Shown here: positions 1 through 8,286 of the stretch, piece after piece | Position numbering within the stretch: position 1 is the stretch's first letter | How the letters are laid out: each line of letters opens with the position of its first letter | NCBI RefSeq assembly: GCF_020215705.1 | Contig: NZ_JAIWNB010000042.1 | Coordinates: 1 to 53,343, forward strand | Length of the DNA: 53,343 nt | From: Nonomuraea aurantiaca | GTDB taxonomy: Bacteria; Actinomycetota; Actinomycetes; Streptosporangiales; Streptosporangiaceae | Direction: 5' to 3' | The notes under the pieces: generated by a model | Databases searched by the model: none | Told to the model about the DNA's origin: nothing | The model's input: only the letters and a program-made list of their open reading frames with translations | Position numbers and translations under genes: made by a program

Positions 1-129
1 CTGGAAACGGAGCAACGAACCTGGCCACGGTCACTGGGGTGGCACAACCGACCGGGAAACCGGCGGAACATGAAGGCCCCAGGCCCTACCGTCAGGAGAC
101 GCCACCGCGCCAGCCCCCGACCCTACATC

Positions 130-143
130 GGAAAGCGCTTACC
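130..143. promoter_or_regulatory. LacI-type operator candidate upstream of the pectate lyase gene
   Basis: GGAAAGCGCTTACC is a near-perfect palindrome around AGCGCT (12 of 14 positions symmetric), the style of site bound by LacI-family sugar repressors in actinomycetes. It ends 19 bp before the chosen ATG of the pectate lyase gene, so a bound repressor would block expression. The cognate regulator is not identified; the two LacI genes in this window sit beside sites with different cores. Confidence 0.45.
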
Positions 144-162
144 AAGCTCACGGAGACGAAGG

Positions 163-1713
163 ATGCGCCTAAAAGCCGTCATGGCGTGCGCCGGCCTGCT
201 GGCCGGCGTGTTCGTCGCACTGTCACCATCCAACGCGTACGCCGCGACCACCCGGTACGAGGCCGAGACCTCGCCGGCGGCCTGCACCGGGACGATCGAC
301 GCCAACTGGGCGGGCTACTCCGGCAGCGGCTTCTGCAACGGCACCAACGCCGCCGGCGCCTACGTCCAGTTCACGGTGAACGCCTCGGCGGCGGGTACGG
401 CGACGCTCGGGGTGCGGTTCGCCAACGGCACCACCAGCAGCCGTCCCGCCAGCCTGATGGTCAACGGTACGGCCGTCCAGTCGGTGCCGTTCGAAGGCAC
501 GGGCACATGGGACGCCTGGACCACCACGACGTTGACCGTCAACCTGGCCTCGGGCAGCAACACCATCCGGCTCAACCCCACCGGCGGCACCGGCCTGGCG
601 AACATCGACTACCTCGACGTCACGACGGGAAGCACACCCCCACCCGCCGGCACGCTGTACGCGTCGCCGAACGGCAGCGCGAGCGCGCCCGGAACGGAGT
701 CGGCCCCGACGACGCTCGCCTCGGCGATCACCCGCGTCACCGCGGGCGGGGTGATCTACGCGCGCGGCGGGACCTACAACCTCGCGCAGACGCTCACCAT
801 CGCGCCGGGCAACAACGGCACCGCCAGTGCCCGCAAGAAACTGTCCGCCTACCCGGGTGAGACCCCGGTGCTGAACTTCTCGGCCATGAGTGAGGACTCG
901 GCCAACCGCGGGCTGGCCCTGAACGGGTCGTACTGGCACCTCTACGGCATCGTCGTCGAGCGGGCCGGTGACAACGGGATCTTCGTCGGCGGCAGCAACA
1001 ACATCATCGAGCGTACGGTGACGCGCTTCAACCGTGACTCGGGGCTGCAGATCTCGCGGATCGCCTCCGACACCCCTCATGATCAGTGGCCGGCCAACAA
1101 CCTCGTCCTGAGCGCGGAGTCGCACGACAACGCCGACTCCGACGGAGAGGACGCCGACGGCTTCGCCGCGAAGCTCACCGCCGGCCCCGGCAACGTCTTC
1201 CGCTACGCGGTGTCTCACAACAACATCGACGACGGCTGGGACCTCTACACCAAGACGGACACCGGAGCCATCGGCCCGGTCACCATCGAGGACTCCCTCT
1301 CCTACAACAACGGCACGCTCAGCGACGGCAGCCAGGCCGGCAACGGCGACCGCAACGGCTACAAGCTCGGTGGCGAGGACATCGCGGTCAATCACGTGAT
1401 CCGGCGCAGCATCGCCTACCGCAACGGCAAGCACGGGTTCACCTACAACCGCAACCCCGGCACGATGTCGATCTCGGACAACGTCAGCATCGACAACACC
1501 GAGCGCAACTACTCCTTCGACGCCGGTACCTCGGTGTTCCGCAACAACGTCTCGTGCCGCAGCGGCAGCGGGACCAACGACAGGATCGTGGGTAACGCCG
1601 ACAGCTCCAACCAGTTCTGGTCCGGCTCGAACGGGTCCCGGTGCTCCTCCTACTCGGGCGCCCTGCACTGGTCCTTCGCCGCGGACGGCCGCCTGGTCGT
1701 CACCTTCGGCTAG
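163..1713 (+). CDS. Secreted CBM-containing pectate lyase, family PL9-like
   Basis: Predicted exported pectin-degrading enzyme cleaving polygalacturonate by Ca-dependent beta-elimination. The 516-residue product has a Sec signal peptide (about residues 1-27, ending NAYAA), a CBM6/35-like beta-sandwich starting RYEAET and rich in Gly/Thr/Asn (about 28-155), a short Pro linker, then a right-handed parallel beta-helix. Signature PL9 elements are visible: the Ca-binding DDGWD (D356, D357, D360) and NGYKLGG containing the likely catalytic Lys401. The ATG at 163 is preferred over the one at 70 because it has GGAGACGAAGG just upstream and begins the signal peptide directly. It is monocistronic, followed by a strong hairpin. 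Family recognition is by motif and fold pattern; substrate is inferred from PL9. Confidence 0.82.
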   Translation: MRLKAVMACAGLLAGVFVALSPSNAYAATTRYEAETSPAACTGTIDANWAGYSGSGFCNGTNAAGAYVQFTVNASAAGTATLGVRFANGTTSSRPASLMVNGTAVQSVPFEGTGTWDAWTTTTLTVNLASGSNTIRLNPTGGTGLANIDYLDVTTGSTPPPAGTLYASPNGSASAPGTESAPTTLASAITRVTAGGVIYARGGTYNLAQTLTIAPGNNGTASARKKLSAYPGETPVLNFSAMSEDSANRGLALNGSYWHLYGIVVERAGDNGIFVGGSNNIIERTVTRFNRDSGLQISRIASDTPHDQWPANNLVLSAESHDNADSDGEDADGFAAKLTAGPGNVFRYAVSHNNIDDGWDLYTKTDTGAIGPVTIEDSLSYNNGTLSDGSQAGNGDRNGYKLGGEDIAVNHVIRRSIAYRNGKHGFTYNRNPGTMSISDNVSIDNTERNYSFDAGTSVFRNNVSCRSGSGTNDRIVGNADSSNQFWSGSNGSRCSSYSGALHWSFAADGRLVVTFG

Positions 1714-1736
1714 CCGGTGACGCCATGACCCACTTC

Positions 1737-1767
1737 GGTCGCAGCCCGTGATCCACGGGCTGCGACC
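1737..1767. terminator. Perfect hairpin terminator between convergent genes
   Basis: A 14-bp perfect stem (GGTCGCAGCCCGTG and its complement) encloses a 3-nt ATC loop. It lies 24 bp after the pectate lyase stop and about 100 bp before the stop of the convergent PIG-L gene, so it can act on both strands. There is no U tract, which is common for actinomycete terminators. Confidence 0.85.
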
Positions 1768-1866
1768 TCCTGACGTCCAGAGCGCCGCCGCCGATCCGCC
1801 CGAACGCGACCCCCACCACGTCCCCTACCGGAAGCAGCCCGAAGTGCCGGGAATCCGGCTGACTGC

Positions 1867-3780
1867 TCAGGGCAGAGCTTCCCAGTCCCCGAACGGACTA
1901 TCGGCACCCGGAGCCGATTGCCTGCGGGCATGGACAACGCCATCGGTCCCCACGGCGAACATCACGGCCGCTCCGTTCGCGTCAAGGATGGCCGCCGGGT
2001 AATCGACAATGGTCCCGCCGAGGTCGGCCCACGTGCCGTAACCGCTGCCGTTCGCGATCGACTGCTTGGTCATGCTGACCCCGGTCCCGGCGTTGCGCTC
2101 GAACATCAGGATCCGCGAGTCCAGACCGGCCGGCGTGGTGACGAGTGCGGGCTCACCGACCCCCGCGTGTCCCCCGATCACGGCAGGCGTGGTGCTCCAG
2201 GCGGCGCCGGCCACGAGCTGGTAGCTGACGACCATCGCGGCGGTGCCGGCGCGGCGGTAGGCCACGTGGAGGCGCCCGTCCTGGGACAGAGCGACCGAGG
2301 GCGGGCTGGCCGGGGTCATCGACGGGACGGTGGTGTCGCGGGTGAAACCGCCGTTGGGGATGGACTGATACCAGCGCAGCAGCCGAGTCCTGGAACTGGC
2401 GAACAGCTCGATGCGGCCCAGTGGCGTGGTGATCGCGCTGAGGCCGTCCTGCACGTCGGTGCCGCCCTGGTTCTGCCACGCGCCCCAGCCGCCGTTGGCC
2501 GCGGTCTGGACGCGGCTGCTGACCCCGCCATTGCCGTTCTTGACGAACATCTGCATGCGGCCGTTGGCGTTGGAGGCGACAACGGGCAGACCGATCTGTT
2601 CCTGGACTTCCCAGTTCGTGTGGGGATTGCCAAGGTCGGTCCAGCCTCCTGTCCAGGCGCCGTTGGCCGCGATCTGGGACATGGTGACGATGTGGTGGTC
2701 GGTCATCCGTCTGGCGAAGATCGCCAAGCGGCCGTCGGCCTGTTTGCCCACGCTGATCGCGGGTGCCAAGGCGCCGCCCGCGCCGGCCAGCGTGTACGGG
2801 CCGTCCCACGCTCCGGCCGGGGTCTGCCCGTAGGTGGTCACCACACCGTTGCGGACCACGAAGATCTGGGGTCTGCCGTCAGCGTTCCGGCCTGCCCAAT
2901 GGGTTCCCCTGGCCCAGCGGTAGTACATCCGCGTCGGCCACACGTTCGGGTCGAACGCGTGGTCGTACTGGATGTAGTGATCGATGATCGCGCTCTTGCG
3001 GGCGCTGATCGCGGTCGTCAGGTTCATGGGCGCGTCGGCGATGTTGTAGTCGCGGTAGTTCACCAGCAGAATCGGTAAGCCCGACGCCTCGGCGGCGTCC
3101 CCGGCCAACCGTCCCGCGGCCACGTGGTCGCCGTGGCCCGGGTCGTAGCGGCTGTCGACGATGGGGTCCTGGGCGCGGAGCACGTTGGGCTGGTAGTGGT
3201 TCATCAACCCCGCCAGTACGGCGATCACGTCAGCGCGCTCGTACGTGTACGACTCGCTCACCAGGCCGTTCTCAGGGATGATCGTGTGATCGACGAAGTC
3301 GTCCACGACGTTGAACCAGCCGATCTCGTTGTCCCGCATGTTCATGAACACCAGCTGGATCTGCGGATGGCTCGTGAGCGTGTATCGCTCGACCTGCCGA
3401 TCCGCGATCGTCCAGGCGACCCCGGTCCACTCCTCCTGGGCGGCCGGATCCACATCCGGCGCTCCCGCCATCCGGGCGTAGGCGTCCAGCATGCCGCGCT
3501 GCCGGTTACGGGCCCGCTGCTCGTCGGTATCACCGTCGCCGGTGACCTGTCCCGCGGTGATGAAGACCGTCACGTTCGCCGCCCCCGACTGGATCGAGTC
3601 GTCGATGTCGGGGTTCATGAACAGGATGTCGTCGTCCTCATGCGCCACGATCTGCATGAACGCGCCGGGTGCGATGGCGGGCGTGGCGACGGCCACCCCG
3701 CCCATCGGCACCAGCACGACGAGCGTCGCGAGCACGGCTAACAGCCGCACCCAGAACGAGGTAGTTCCGCCTCCGCGCAT
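1867..3780 (-). CDS. Secreted PIG-L (LmbE-like) deacetylase with C-terminal propeller-like domain
   Basis: Predicted zinc-dependent N-deacetylase acting outside the membrane, probably on an N-acetylated sugar. The 637-residue product has an N-terminal signal peptide (about 1-33), a PIG-L domain with the metal/catalytic motif AHEDDD (H47-D51, the family form is AHPDDE) and the later GHGDHVAAGR histidine motif, then roughly 300 residues of repeated W-rich blades (patterns such as GAWDGPYTLAG and GGWGAWQNQGG) resembling a sialidase/lectin-type beta-propeller. The ATG at 3780 has a GGGGGAAC stretch just upstream and starts the signal peptide; an open frame continues to 4098 but reads through AT-rich promoter-like DNA. 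It stands alone, convergent with the pectate lyase. Substrate unknown. Confidence 0.78.
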   Translation of the reverse strand: MRGGGTTSFWVRLLAVLATLVVLVPMGGVAVATPAIAPGAFMQIVAHEDDDILFMNPDIDDSIQSGAANVTVFITAGQVTGDGDTDEQRARNRQRGMLDAYARMAGAPDVDPAAQEEWTGVAWTIADRQVERYTLTSHPQIQLVFMNMRDNEIGWFNVVDDFVDHTIIPENGLVSESYTYERADVIAVLAGLMNHYQPNVLRAQDPIVDSRYDPGHGDHVAAGRLAGDAAEASGLPILLVNYRDYNIADAPMNLTTAISARKSAIIDHYIQYDHAFDPNVWPTRMYYRWARGTHWAGRNADGRPQIFVVRNGVVTTYGQTPAGAWDGPYTLAGAGGALAPAISVGKQADGRLAIFARRMTDHHIVTMSQIAANGAWTGGWTDLGNPHTNWEVQEQIGLPVVASNANGRMQMFVKNGNGGVSSRVQTAANGGWGAWQNQGGTDVQDGLSAITTPLGRIELFASSRTRLLRWYQSIPNGGFTRDTTVPSMTPASPPSVALSQDGRLHVAYRRAGTAAMVVSYQLVAGAAWSTTPAVIGGHAGVGEPALVTTPAGLDSRILMFERNAGTGVSMTKQSIANGSGYGTWADLGGTIVDYPAAILDANGAAVMFAVGTDGVVHARRQSAPGADSPFGDWEALP

Positions 3781-3835
3781 GTTGTTCCCCCCACGCAGGC
3801 CGTACCGGACAAAAGGTTCTAGGGTCCAGGGTCGA

Positions 3836-3864
3836 ATAGTGAATAGTTCTTGAGCCGAGAGCAA
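3836..3864 (-). promoter_or_regulatory. Possible -35/-10 promoter of the PIG-L gene
   Basis: On the minus strand TTGCTC (3864-3859) and CACTAT (3841-3836) are separated by 17 bp, giving a start near 3829 and a leader of about 50 nt before the ATG at 3780. Matches to consensus are moderate. Confidence 0.35.
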
Positions 3865-4384
3865 GGGGAAACTTGATAACAACTGCGTAACGCGCCCGAA
3901 TTTCTCGAGAAGGTGACTCTGGCCTGGGAAGACGCAGTGGGGTTGCTGCGGAACCCGCCCTCCGGCTGCCTTCGAGGTGAACGAATGGGTGCGCCCGGCG
4001 CTCGCTTTTGCGATCGGGTGATCGGCGAGTATAAATTCACCATAAAATCCATGGGGAACGAATTTGGTAAAGGAGGGGAAATCCTTTCTGTTGTTCATTT
4101 AAATTTGACAGACGGTCAGAACTCGATAAATGCCCTGCGGGGCTCAATGGGGGAGTCGGACCGGTGTCGCGGTGTCGTGCGAGGTCATGCCGGTCTTCAG
4201 GTCGAGTTCCCGGATTCCGGCCTGGAGTATTACCGGGGTGCGACCACGGTCGCAGGCAGAGATCATCACGACGGTGCCGCCAGAGTGGAGATCGTTCCCA
4301 CGGCCTCCACCAAAGGAAAGGCGTATGTCGTCAATCAACTACCACCGTTGAAGCTGGCGGTTTGCTCTCACGGTCCCGTCTGGG
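3865..4384. other. Non-coding gap, locally AT-richer
   Basis: No open frame here has convincing codon bias. The stretch around 4020-4130 is clearly more A/T-rich than its surroundings and contains a TTGACA at 4105-4110 and GATAAAT at 4125-4131, but the spacing is only 14-15 bp and no plausible plus-strand gene follows. I see no RNA structure that I can name. Confidence 0.5.
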
Positions 4385-5458
4385 TTACTCCAGGTTCGCG
4401 AGTTCGCGCTCGAAGCGCCTGCGCAGCGCGTCCTTCTCCGGCTCCGGCAGCCAGCAGGCCTCCACCCCGGCCAGCGCCATCGCACGCAACCGCTCATCCG
4501 GTACGGCGAGCTGCTCGGAGAGGATCCGATACTCGGTCGCCAGCGACGTCGGGAACATCCCAGGGTCGTCGGAAGCCGGAATGACGTTGAGCCCGGCCTC
4601 CAGCATCGCCGCGATCGACGCCCGCCGCCACGGCCGCCACGAGCGCCGCGAGGTGGTCGAGATGACCGTGAATGGGATCTGCTCGTCCCTGACCCTGGCG
4701 ACGACCTCGTCGTCCTGGAGGACGAAATAGCCATGGTCGATCCGGTCGCACCCGAGCACGTCGAGGCAGGTGACCGTGTTGACGGCGACGGGCGCGTGCT
4801 CGGAGGAGTGAGCGGTACGGCGGAGCCCGGCCGCACCGGCGAGCCGGAAGGCGGCCTCGAACCGCTCGGGCGGCCCGGCGGTCTCCAGGTTGTCCAGCCC
4901 GATCCCGGCCACGTAGTCGTGCGGGTTGTCCACCACCGTACGGATCCAGGAGAGCGCCTCCTCGCCCGACGTGCTCCGGTCGACGGCCGCGATGAGCCGG
5001 CCCGACATGCCGAAGTCGCGTTCGGCCATCCTGATGCCCTCGGCGTACGCCTCGACCACCGTGGCGTAGCCGAGCTTCTCCTGGTGTTCGGTCAGCGTGT
5101 CGAAGGACACCTCGAGATGCCTGGTCGCGCTGGTCCGATGGGCGTCCTCGAACGCCTCATAGGTGATCCTGGTGAGATCGTCGGCGTCGCGCAGGACCTG
5201 GAGAACCCACGAGGACACCTGGAACAGCGAGTAGGAGACCGCGGGCTCGTCCGCGCTCCTGCCCTGCGGGACCGGGATCCGGGTGTTCAGGTAGAGCGCC
5301 GGGTCCGGCGGGAGCGAGTTCACATCCGCGTAGATCCGCTCGGGGGTGTCGGGCAGGTCGAGCCCCTCCCGCCTGGCCAGCTCGGCGAAGGTCGAGGCGC
5401 GCACGGTGCCGATGAGGTGGCAGTGCAGATCGACCTTGGGCATCAGGTCGAGGTTCAC
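4385..5458 (-). CDS. Adenosine deaminase-family amidohydrolase
   Basis: Metal-dependent cytosolic deaminase of the adenosine/AMP deaminase superfamily, last gene of the ABC operon. The 357 residues match the family length. Visible motifs: KVDLHCH near the N-terminus (metal ligands H12, H14), a RIDHGY block (His replacing the Gly of the usual RIGHG) and a late ASDDPGMF (metal Asp). The usual HAGE block is changed to TAHSSEHA, and the stretch preceding SDDP (ISTTSRRSWRP) is unlike the usual CPTSN of true adenosine deaminases, so the substrate may not be adenosine. Its start overlaps the binding-protein stop by 4 bp, implying coupled translation and action on the imported compound. Confidence 0.78.
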   Translation of the reverse strand: MNLDLMPKVDLHCHLIGTVRASTFAELARREGLDLPDTPERIYADVNSLPPDPALYLNTRIPVPQGRSADEPAVSYSLFQVSSWVLQVLRDADDLTRITYEAFEDAHRTSATRHLEVSFDTLTEHQEKLGYATVVEAYAEGIRMAERDFGMSGRLIAAVDRSTSGEEALSWIRTVVDNPHDYVAGIGLDNLETAGPPERFEAAFRLAGAAGLRRTAHSSEHAPVAVNTVTCLDVLGCDRIDHGYFVLQDDEVVARVRDEQIPFTVISTTSRRSWRPWRRASIAAMLEAGLNVIPASDDPGMFPTSLATEYRILSEQLAVPDERLRAMALAGVEACWLPEPEKDALRRRFERELANLE

Positions 5459-6507
5459 TTGCCGGCCACCTCGCGGGTGAAGCGGTCGACCCAGGTGGTG
5501 CGGGTGTCGACGAGCTGGGCGGGGTCGAGGGTCTTGAACCCGGCGGCCACGGGGTCCTTCGCCGCCTCGCCCGTCACCTTGGCGACGTCGGCCGGGATCT
5601 CCGCCTTCGGGTTCGTGGGCAGGTCACCGACGGCCTTCGCCATGGCGCTCTGCGCCTCGGCCGACAGCATGTAGTCGATGAACTTCGCCGCTCCCTGCTG
5701 GTTGCGCGCGCCCTTGGGGATCATCGCCCGGTTGGTGGCCATGTAGCGGCCCTTGGCGGGAGCCGTCCAGGCGATCGGCTCGCCCGAGGTGACCAGCTTG
5801 GTGGCGAAGCCGCTCAGCGCGTCGGCGGCGACGATCTCGCCTTGGTTCAGCAGGTTCGTGACCTCGGTCGAGGAGGTGTAGAACTGCAGGACGTTCGGCG
5901 CCCACCCGGCCAGGGTCTTCAACGAGGTGTCGATGTCGTAGGGGCCCTTGCCGTACGACTCACCCACCCCCGAAATCATGAGTTGTCCGGCGGTCACCGA
6001 AATATCGGGAAGCGCGACCTTCCCCTTGTTCGCCGGGTCCGCGAACAGCGCCCAGTCGGCGGCCTGCTTCTGGTTCAGCTTGCCGGTGTTGTAGATGATC
6101 CCGTTGAGCTGGTGCGTGTACGCCGGCCCCTCGAAGGCGCCCTCGGTCGCGAACGGCGCCAGCTCCTTGATGTTGGGCACGTCCACCTTCTGGAAGAGGC
6201 CGTCCTTCTGCCCGAGCGCGGCGAAGTAGTCGGAGATCAGCACCACGTCCGCCTCCGGCTTGCCCTTGGCGAGCCGTAGCTTCGACAGCCGGTCGGAGTT
6301 GGACCCGGTGTCCAGCTCGACCTTGATCCCCGTCTGCTTGGTGAACGGAGCGACGACCGCCTGCTCGAACTCCTTCACCCCGAAGGGGAAGGTGCTGACG
6401 ACGATGGTGTTCTGATCGGCCTGCTTCTCGGCGGAGCCGGAGCCGGCACATCCGGCTGCGGCGAGCAGCGTCAGGGCAGCGGCCAGTACGGCACGGCGCG
6501 TTGGCAT
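5455..6507 (-). CDS. ABC transporter substrate-binding lipoprotein, polyamine/iron type
   Basis: Periplasm-side receptor of the adjacent transporter. The 350-residue product has a lipoprotein signal peptide with lipobox LAAAGC (Cys20) and then an extracellular solute-binding fold of the PotD/FbpA class (NTIVVSTFPFGVKEFEQAV opening, ADVVLISDYFAAL, GIIYNTGKL, TNRAMIPKGARN). AAGAAGGAACTCC before the ATG is a good ribosome site. It follows the ATPase gene by 13 bp and overlaps the deaminase start by 4 bp. Ligand is not readable from sequence; the deaminase neighbour suggests an amino-substituted heterocycle (inference). Confidence 0.85.
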   Translation of the reverse strand: MPTRRAVLAAALTLLAAAGCAGSGSAEKQADQNTIVVSTFPFGVKEFEQAVVAPFTKQTGIKVELDTGSNSDRLSKLRLAKGKPEADVVLISDYFAALGQKDGLFQKVDVPNIKELAPFATEGAFEGPAYTHQLNGIIYNTGKLNQKQAADWALFADPANKGKVALPDISVTAGQLMISGVGESYGKGPYDIDTSLKTLAGWAPNVLQFYTSSTEVTNLLNQGEIVAADALSGFATKLVTSGEPIAWTAPAKGRYMATNRAMIPKGARNQQGAAKFIDYMLSAEAQSAMAKAVGDLPTNPKAEIPADVAKVTGEAAKDPVAAGFKTLDPAQLVDTRTTWVDRFTREVAGK

Positions 6508-6520
6508 GGAGTTCCTTCTT

Positions 6521-7498
6521 TCAGCGGGGGAGTGAGACCAGGTGGTCGTCCGGCGCGATCACCGTGACGCTCGATCCGGGCGTCAGGGGCGCGTCGTTGC
6601 GTACGTCGGCACGCAGCCTGACGGTCGCGCCCGACGGGTCGACCACGTCGAGCGAGACCAGCAGGTCGACGCCGCGGAAGGCCACGTCGACCACCTTCGC
6701 GTCGAGGCCCTGACCTTGCTCGGCGATGCGCAGATGCTCGGGCCGGATGGTCAGCGGGGTGCCGTCGGCCGCGGTGAGGAAGTTCTCGTAGCCGAGGAAC
6801 TCGGCGACGAAGCGGTCGGCCGGACGGGGGAAGACCTGCTGCGGAGAGCCCTGCTGCACGATCCTGCCCTCGTTCATGATGACCATCTCGTCGGACATCT
6901 CCAGCGCCTCGTCCTGGTCATGGGTGACGAGGATGACGGTCAGCCTGGTCTCCGCCTGGATGCGCCTGATCTCGGCCCGCATCTGGACGCGCAGCCGGGC
7001 GTCGAGGTTGGACAGCGGCTCGTCGAGCAGCAGGAGCTTGGGCCTGATCGCGATCGCCCTGGCCAGCGCCACCCGCTGCTGCTGACCGCCGGACAGCTTC
7101 TTCGGCTTGCGGTCGGCCAGGTGCGCGAGCCCGACGAGCTCGAGCGTCTCCATGACCCGCGCCCGTCGTTCCGCGGACGGAACCTTGCGCAGTTTGAGCC
7201 CGTAACCGACGTTGTCGGCCACCGTCATGTGCGGGAACAGCGCGTACGACTGGAAGACCATCCCCAGATGCCGCTTCTCCGGCGGCGTGCGCGTGCTGTC
7301 GACCCCGTCGATGCGGATCGTCCCCGACGTGGGTGCCGAGTAGCCCGCGATCATCCGGAGCGTGGTGGTCTTGCCGCAGCCACTCGGGCCCAGCAGCGTG
7401 GTCAGCTGCCCTGACGGCACGACGAGGTCGATCTCATCGACGGCGGTGAAGGAGCCGAACCTCTGGGTGACTCCGATCAGCTCGGCGGCGGCGGTCAT
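6521..7498 (-). CDS. ABC transporter ATP-binding protein, PotA-like
   Basis: ATPase driving import through the two permeases encoded upstream. The 325 residues show Walker A GPSGCGKTT, Q-loop region VFQSYALFPHM, signature LSGGQQQR, Walker B LLLLDEP, D-loop and H-loop VTHDQ, then a TOBE-type regulatory domain containing TIRPEHLRI. Its ATG overlaps the stop of the second permease by 4 bp (ATGA). The order permease-permease-ATPase-binding protein-enzyme is typical of spermidine/putrescine- or phosphonate-type importers. Confidence 0.92.
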   Translation of the reverse strand: MTAAAELIGVTQRFGSFTAVDEIDLVVPSGQLTTLLGPSGCGKTTTLRMIAGYSAPTSGTIRIDGVDSTRTPPEKRHLGMVFQSYALFPHMTVADNVGYGLKLRKVPSAERRARVMETLELVGLAHLADRKPKKLSGGQQQRVALARAIAIRPKLLLLDEPLSNLDARLRVQMRAEIRRIQAETRLTVILVTHDQDEALEMSDEMVIMNEGRIVQQGSPQQVFPRPADRFVAEFLGYENFLTAADGTPLTIRPEHLRIAEQGQGLDAKVVDVAFRGVDLLVSLDVVDPSGATVRLRADVRNDAPLTPGSSVTVIAPDDHLVSLPR

Positions 7499-8286
7499 TG
7501 GTTGATCCCTCCGAAGATCTTGGCGAATCCGACCGTGCGCTCGGCGATCACCGCGATGACCACGGTGGCGGCCAGGACGAGGGTGGACGCGGCGGCGACC
7601 ATCGGGTCGTAGGACTGCTGGACGTAGTCGAGCATCGTCACCGGCAACGTACGGAAGTCGCGTCCCTGCAGCAGGAGCGACAGCGGCACGTTGTTGAAGG
7701 ACGTGACCATGCTGAGCAACCCGGCGGAGAAGATTCCCGGCCGCAGGATGGGCAGCGTCACGTTGAAGAACGCGCGCAGCGGCGAGGCGCCGAGCCCCCG
7801 GGCGGCCTCCTCCAGCGCGGGGTCGGCCAGCGCGAGCGAGGCTCCGGTCACGCGTACCGCGTAGGGCAGCATCAGCGCCGTGTGCCCGACCAGCAGGGTG
7901 CTGAAGTTGTCCAGGTCCAGGCCGACCATCAGCTGCTGGAACAGGGCGAGGCCGACGACCAGCTCAGGGACGATGAGCGGCGACAGGAACAACCCCTCGA
8001 CCAGGCTCTTACCAGGCAGCTTTCCCCGGTGGACGGCGAGGGTGACAGGCACGCCGACCAGCAGCGCGAGCGCGGTGGCGACTACGGCGAGCTCCAGGCT
8101 GGAGATCGCGGCCCCGATGAACGGCTCGTAGCCGAGCGCCTCGTCGAACCAGCGCAGCGAGAACCCGTCGGGCGGGAACCTCAGGGTGCTGCCCGAGGTG
8201 AAGGCGGTGGCGACCACGAAGATGATCGGCACGATCATGATGACGTAGCCGATGACCGCGAGCGCCGCCGTGATCGGCCGCTTCAT
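7495..8286 (-). CDS. ABC transporter permease, PotC-like
   Basis: Inner-membrane channel subunit, 263 residues with about six hydrophobic spans. The EAA loop that docks the ATPase is visible as LEEAARGLGASPLRAFFNVTLP. The ATG at 8286 overlaps the stop of the preceding permease (ATGA), which fixes the start; an open frame running further upstream is only a shadow of that gene. It overlaps the ATPase start by 4 bp. Confidence 0.9.
   Translation of the reverse strand: MKRPITAALAVIGYVIMIVPIIFVVATAFTSGSTLRFPPDGFSLRWFDEALGYEPFIGAAISSLELAVVATALALLVGVPVTLAVHRGKLPGKSLVEGLFLSPLIVPELVVGLALFQQLMVGLDLDNFSTLLVGHTALMLPYAVRVTGASLALADPALEEAARGLGASPLRAFFNVTLPILRPGIFSAGLLSMVTSFNNVPLSLLLQGRDFRTLPVTMLDYVQQSYDPMVAAASTLVLAATVVIAVIAERTVGFAKIFGGINQ

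Noticed and set aside
223..1668. 481-codon minus-strand frame opposite the pectate lyase
   Set aside because: Val/Gly/Arg-rich shadow of a confidently assigned gene, with no domains.
4144..4338. 64-codon minus-strand frame in the gap before the deaminase operon end
   Set aside because: TTG start without ribosome site and no recognisable family; not enough support.
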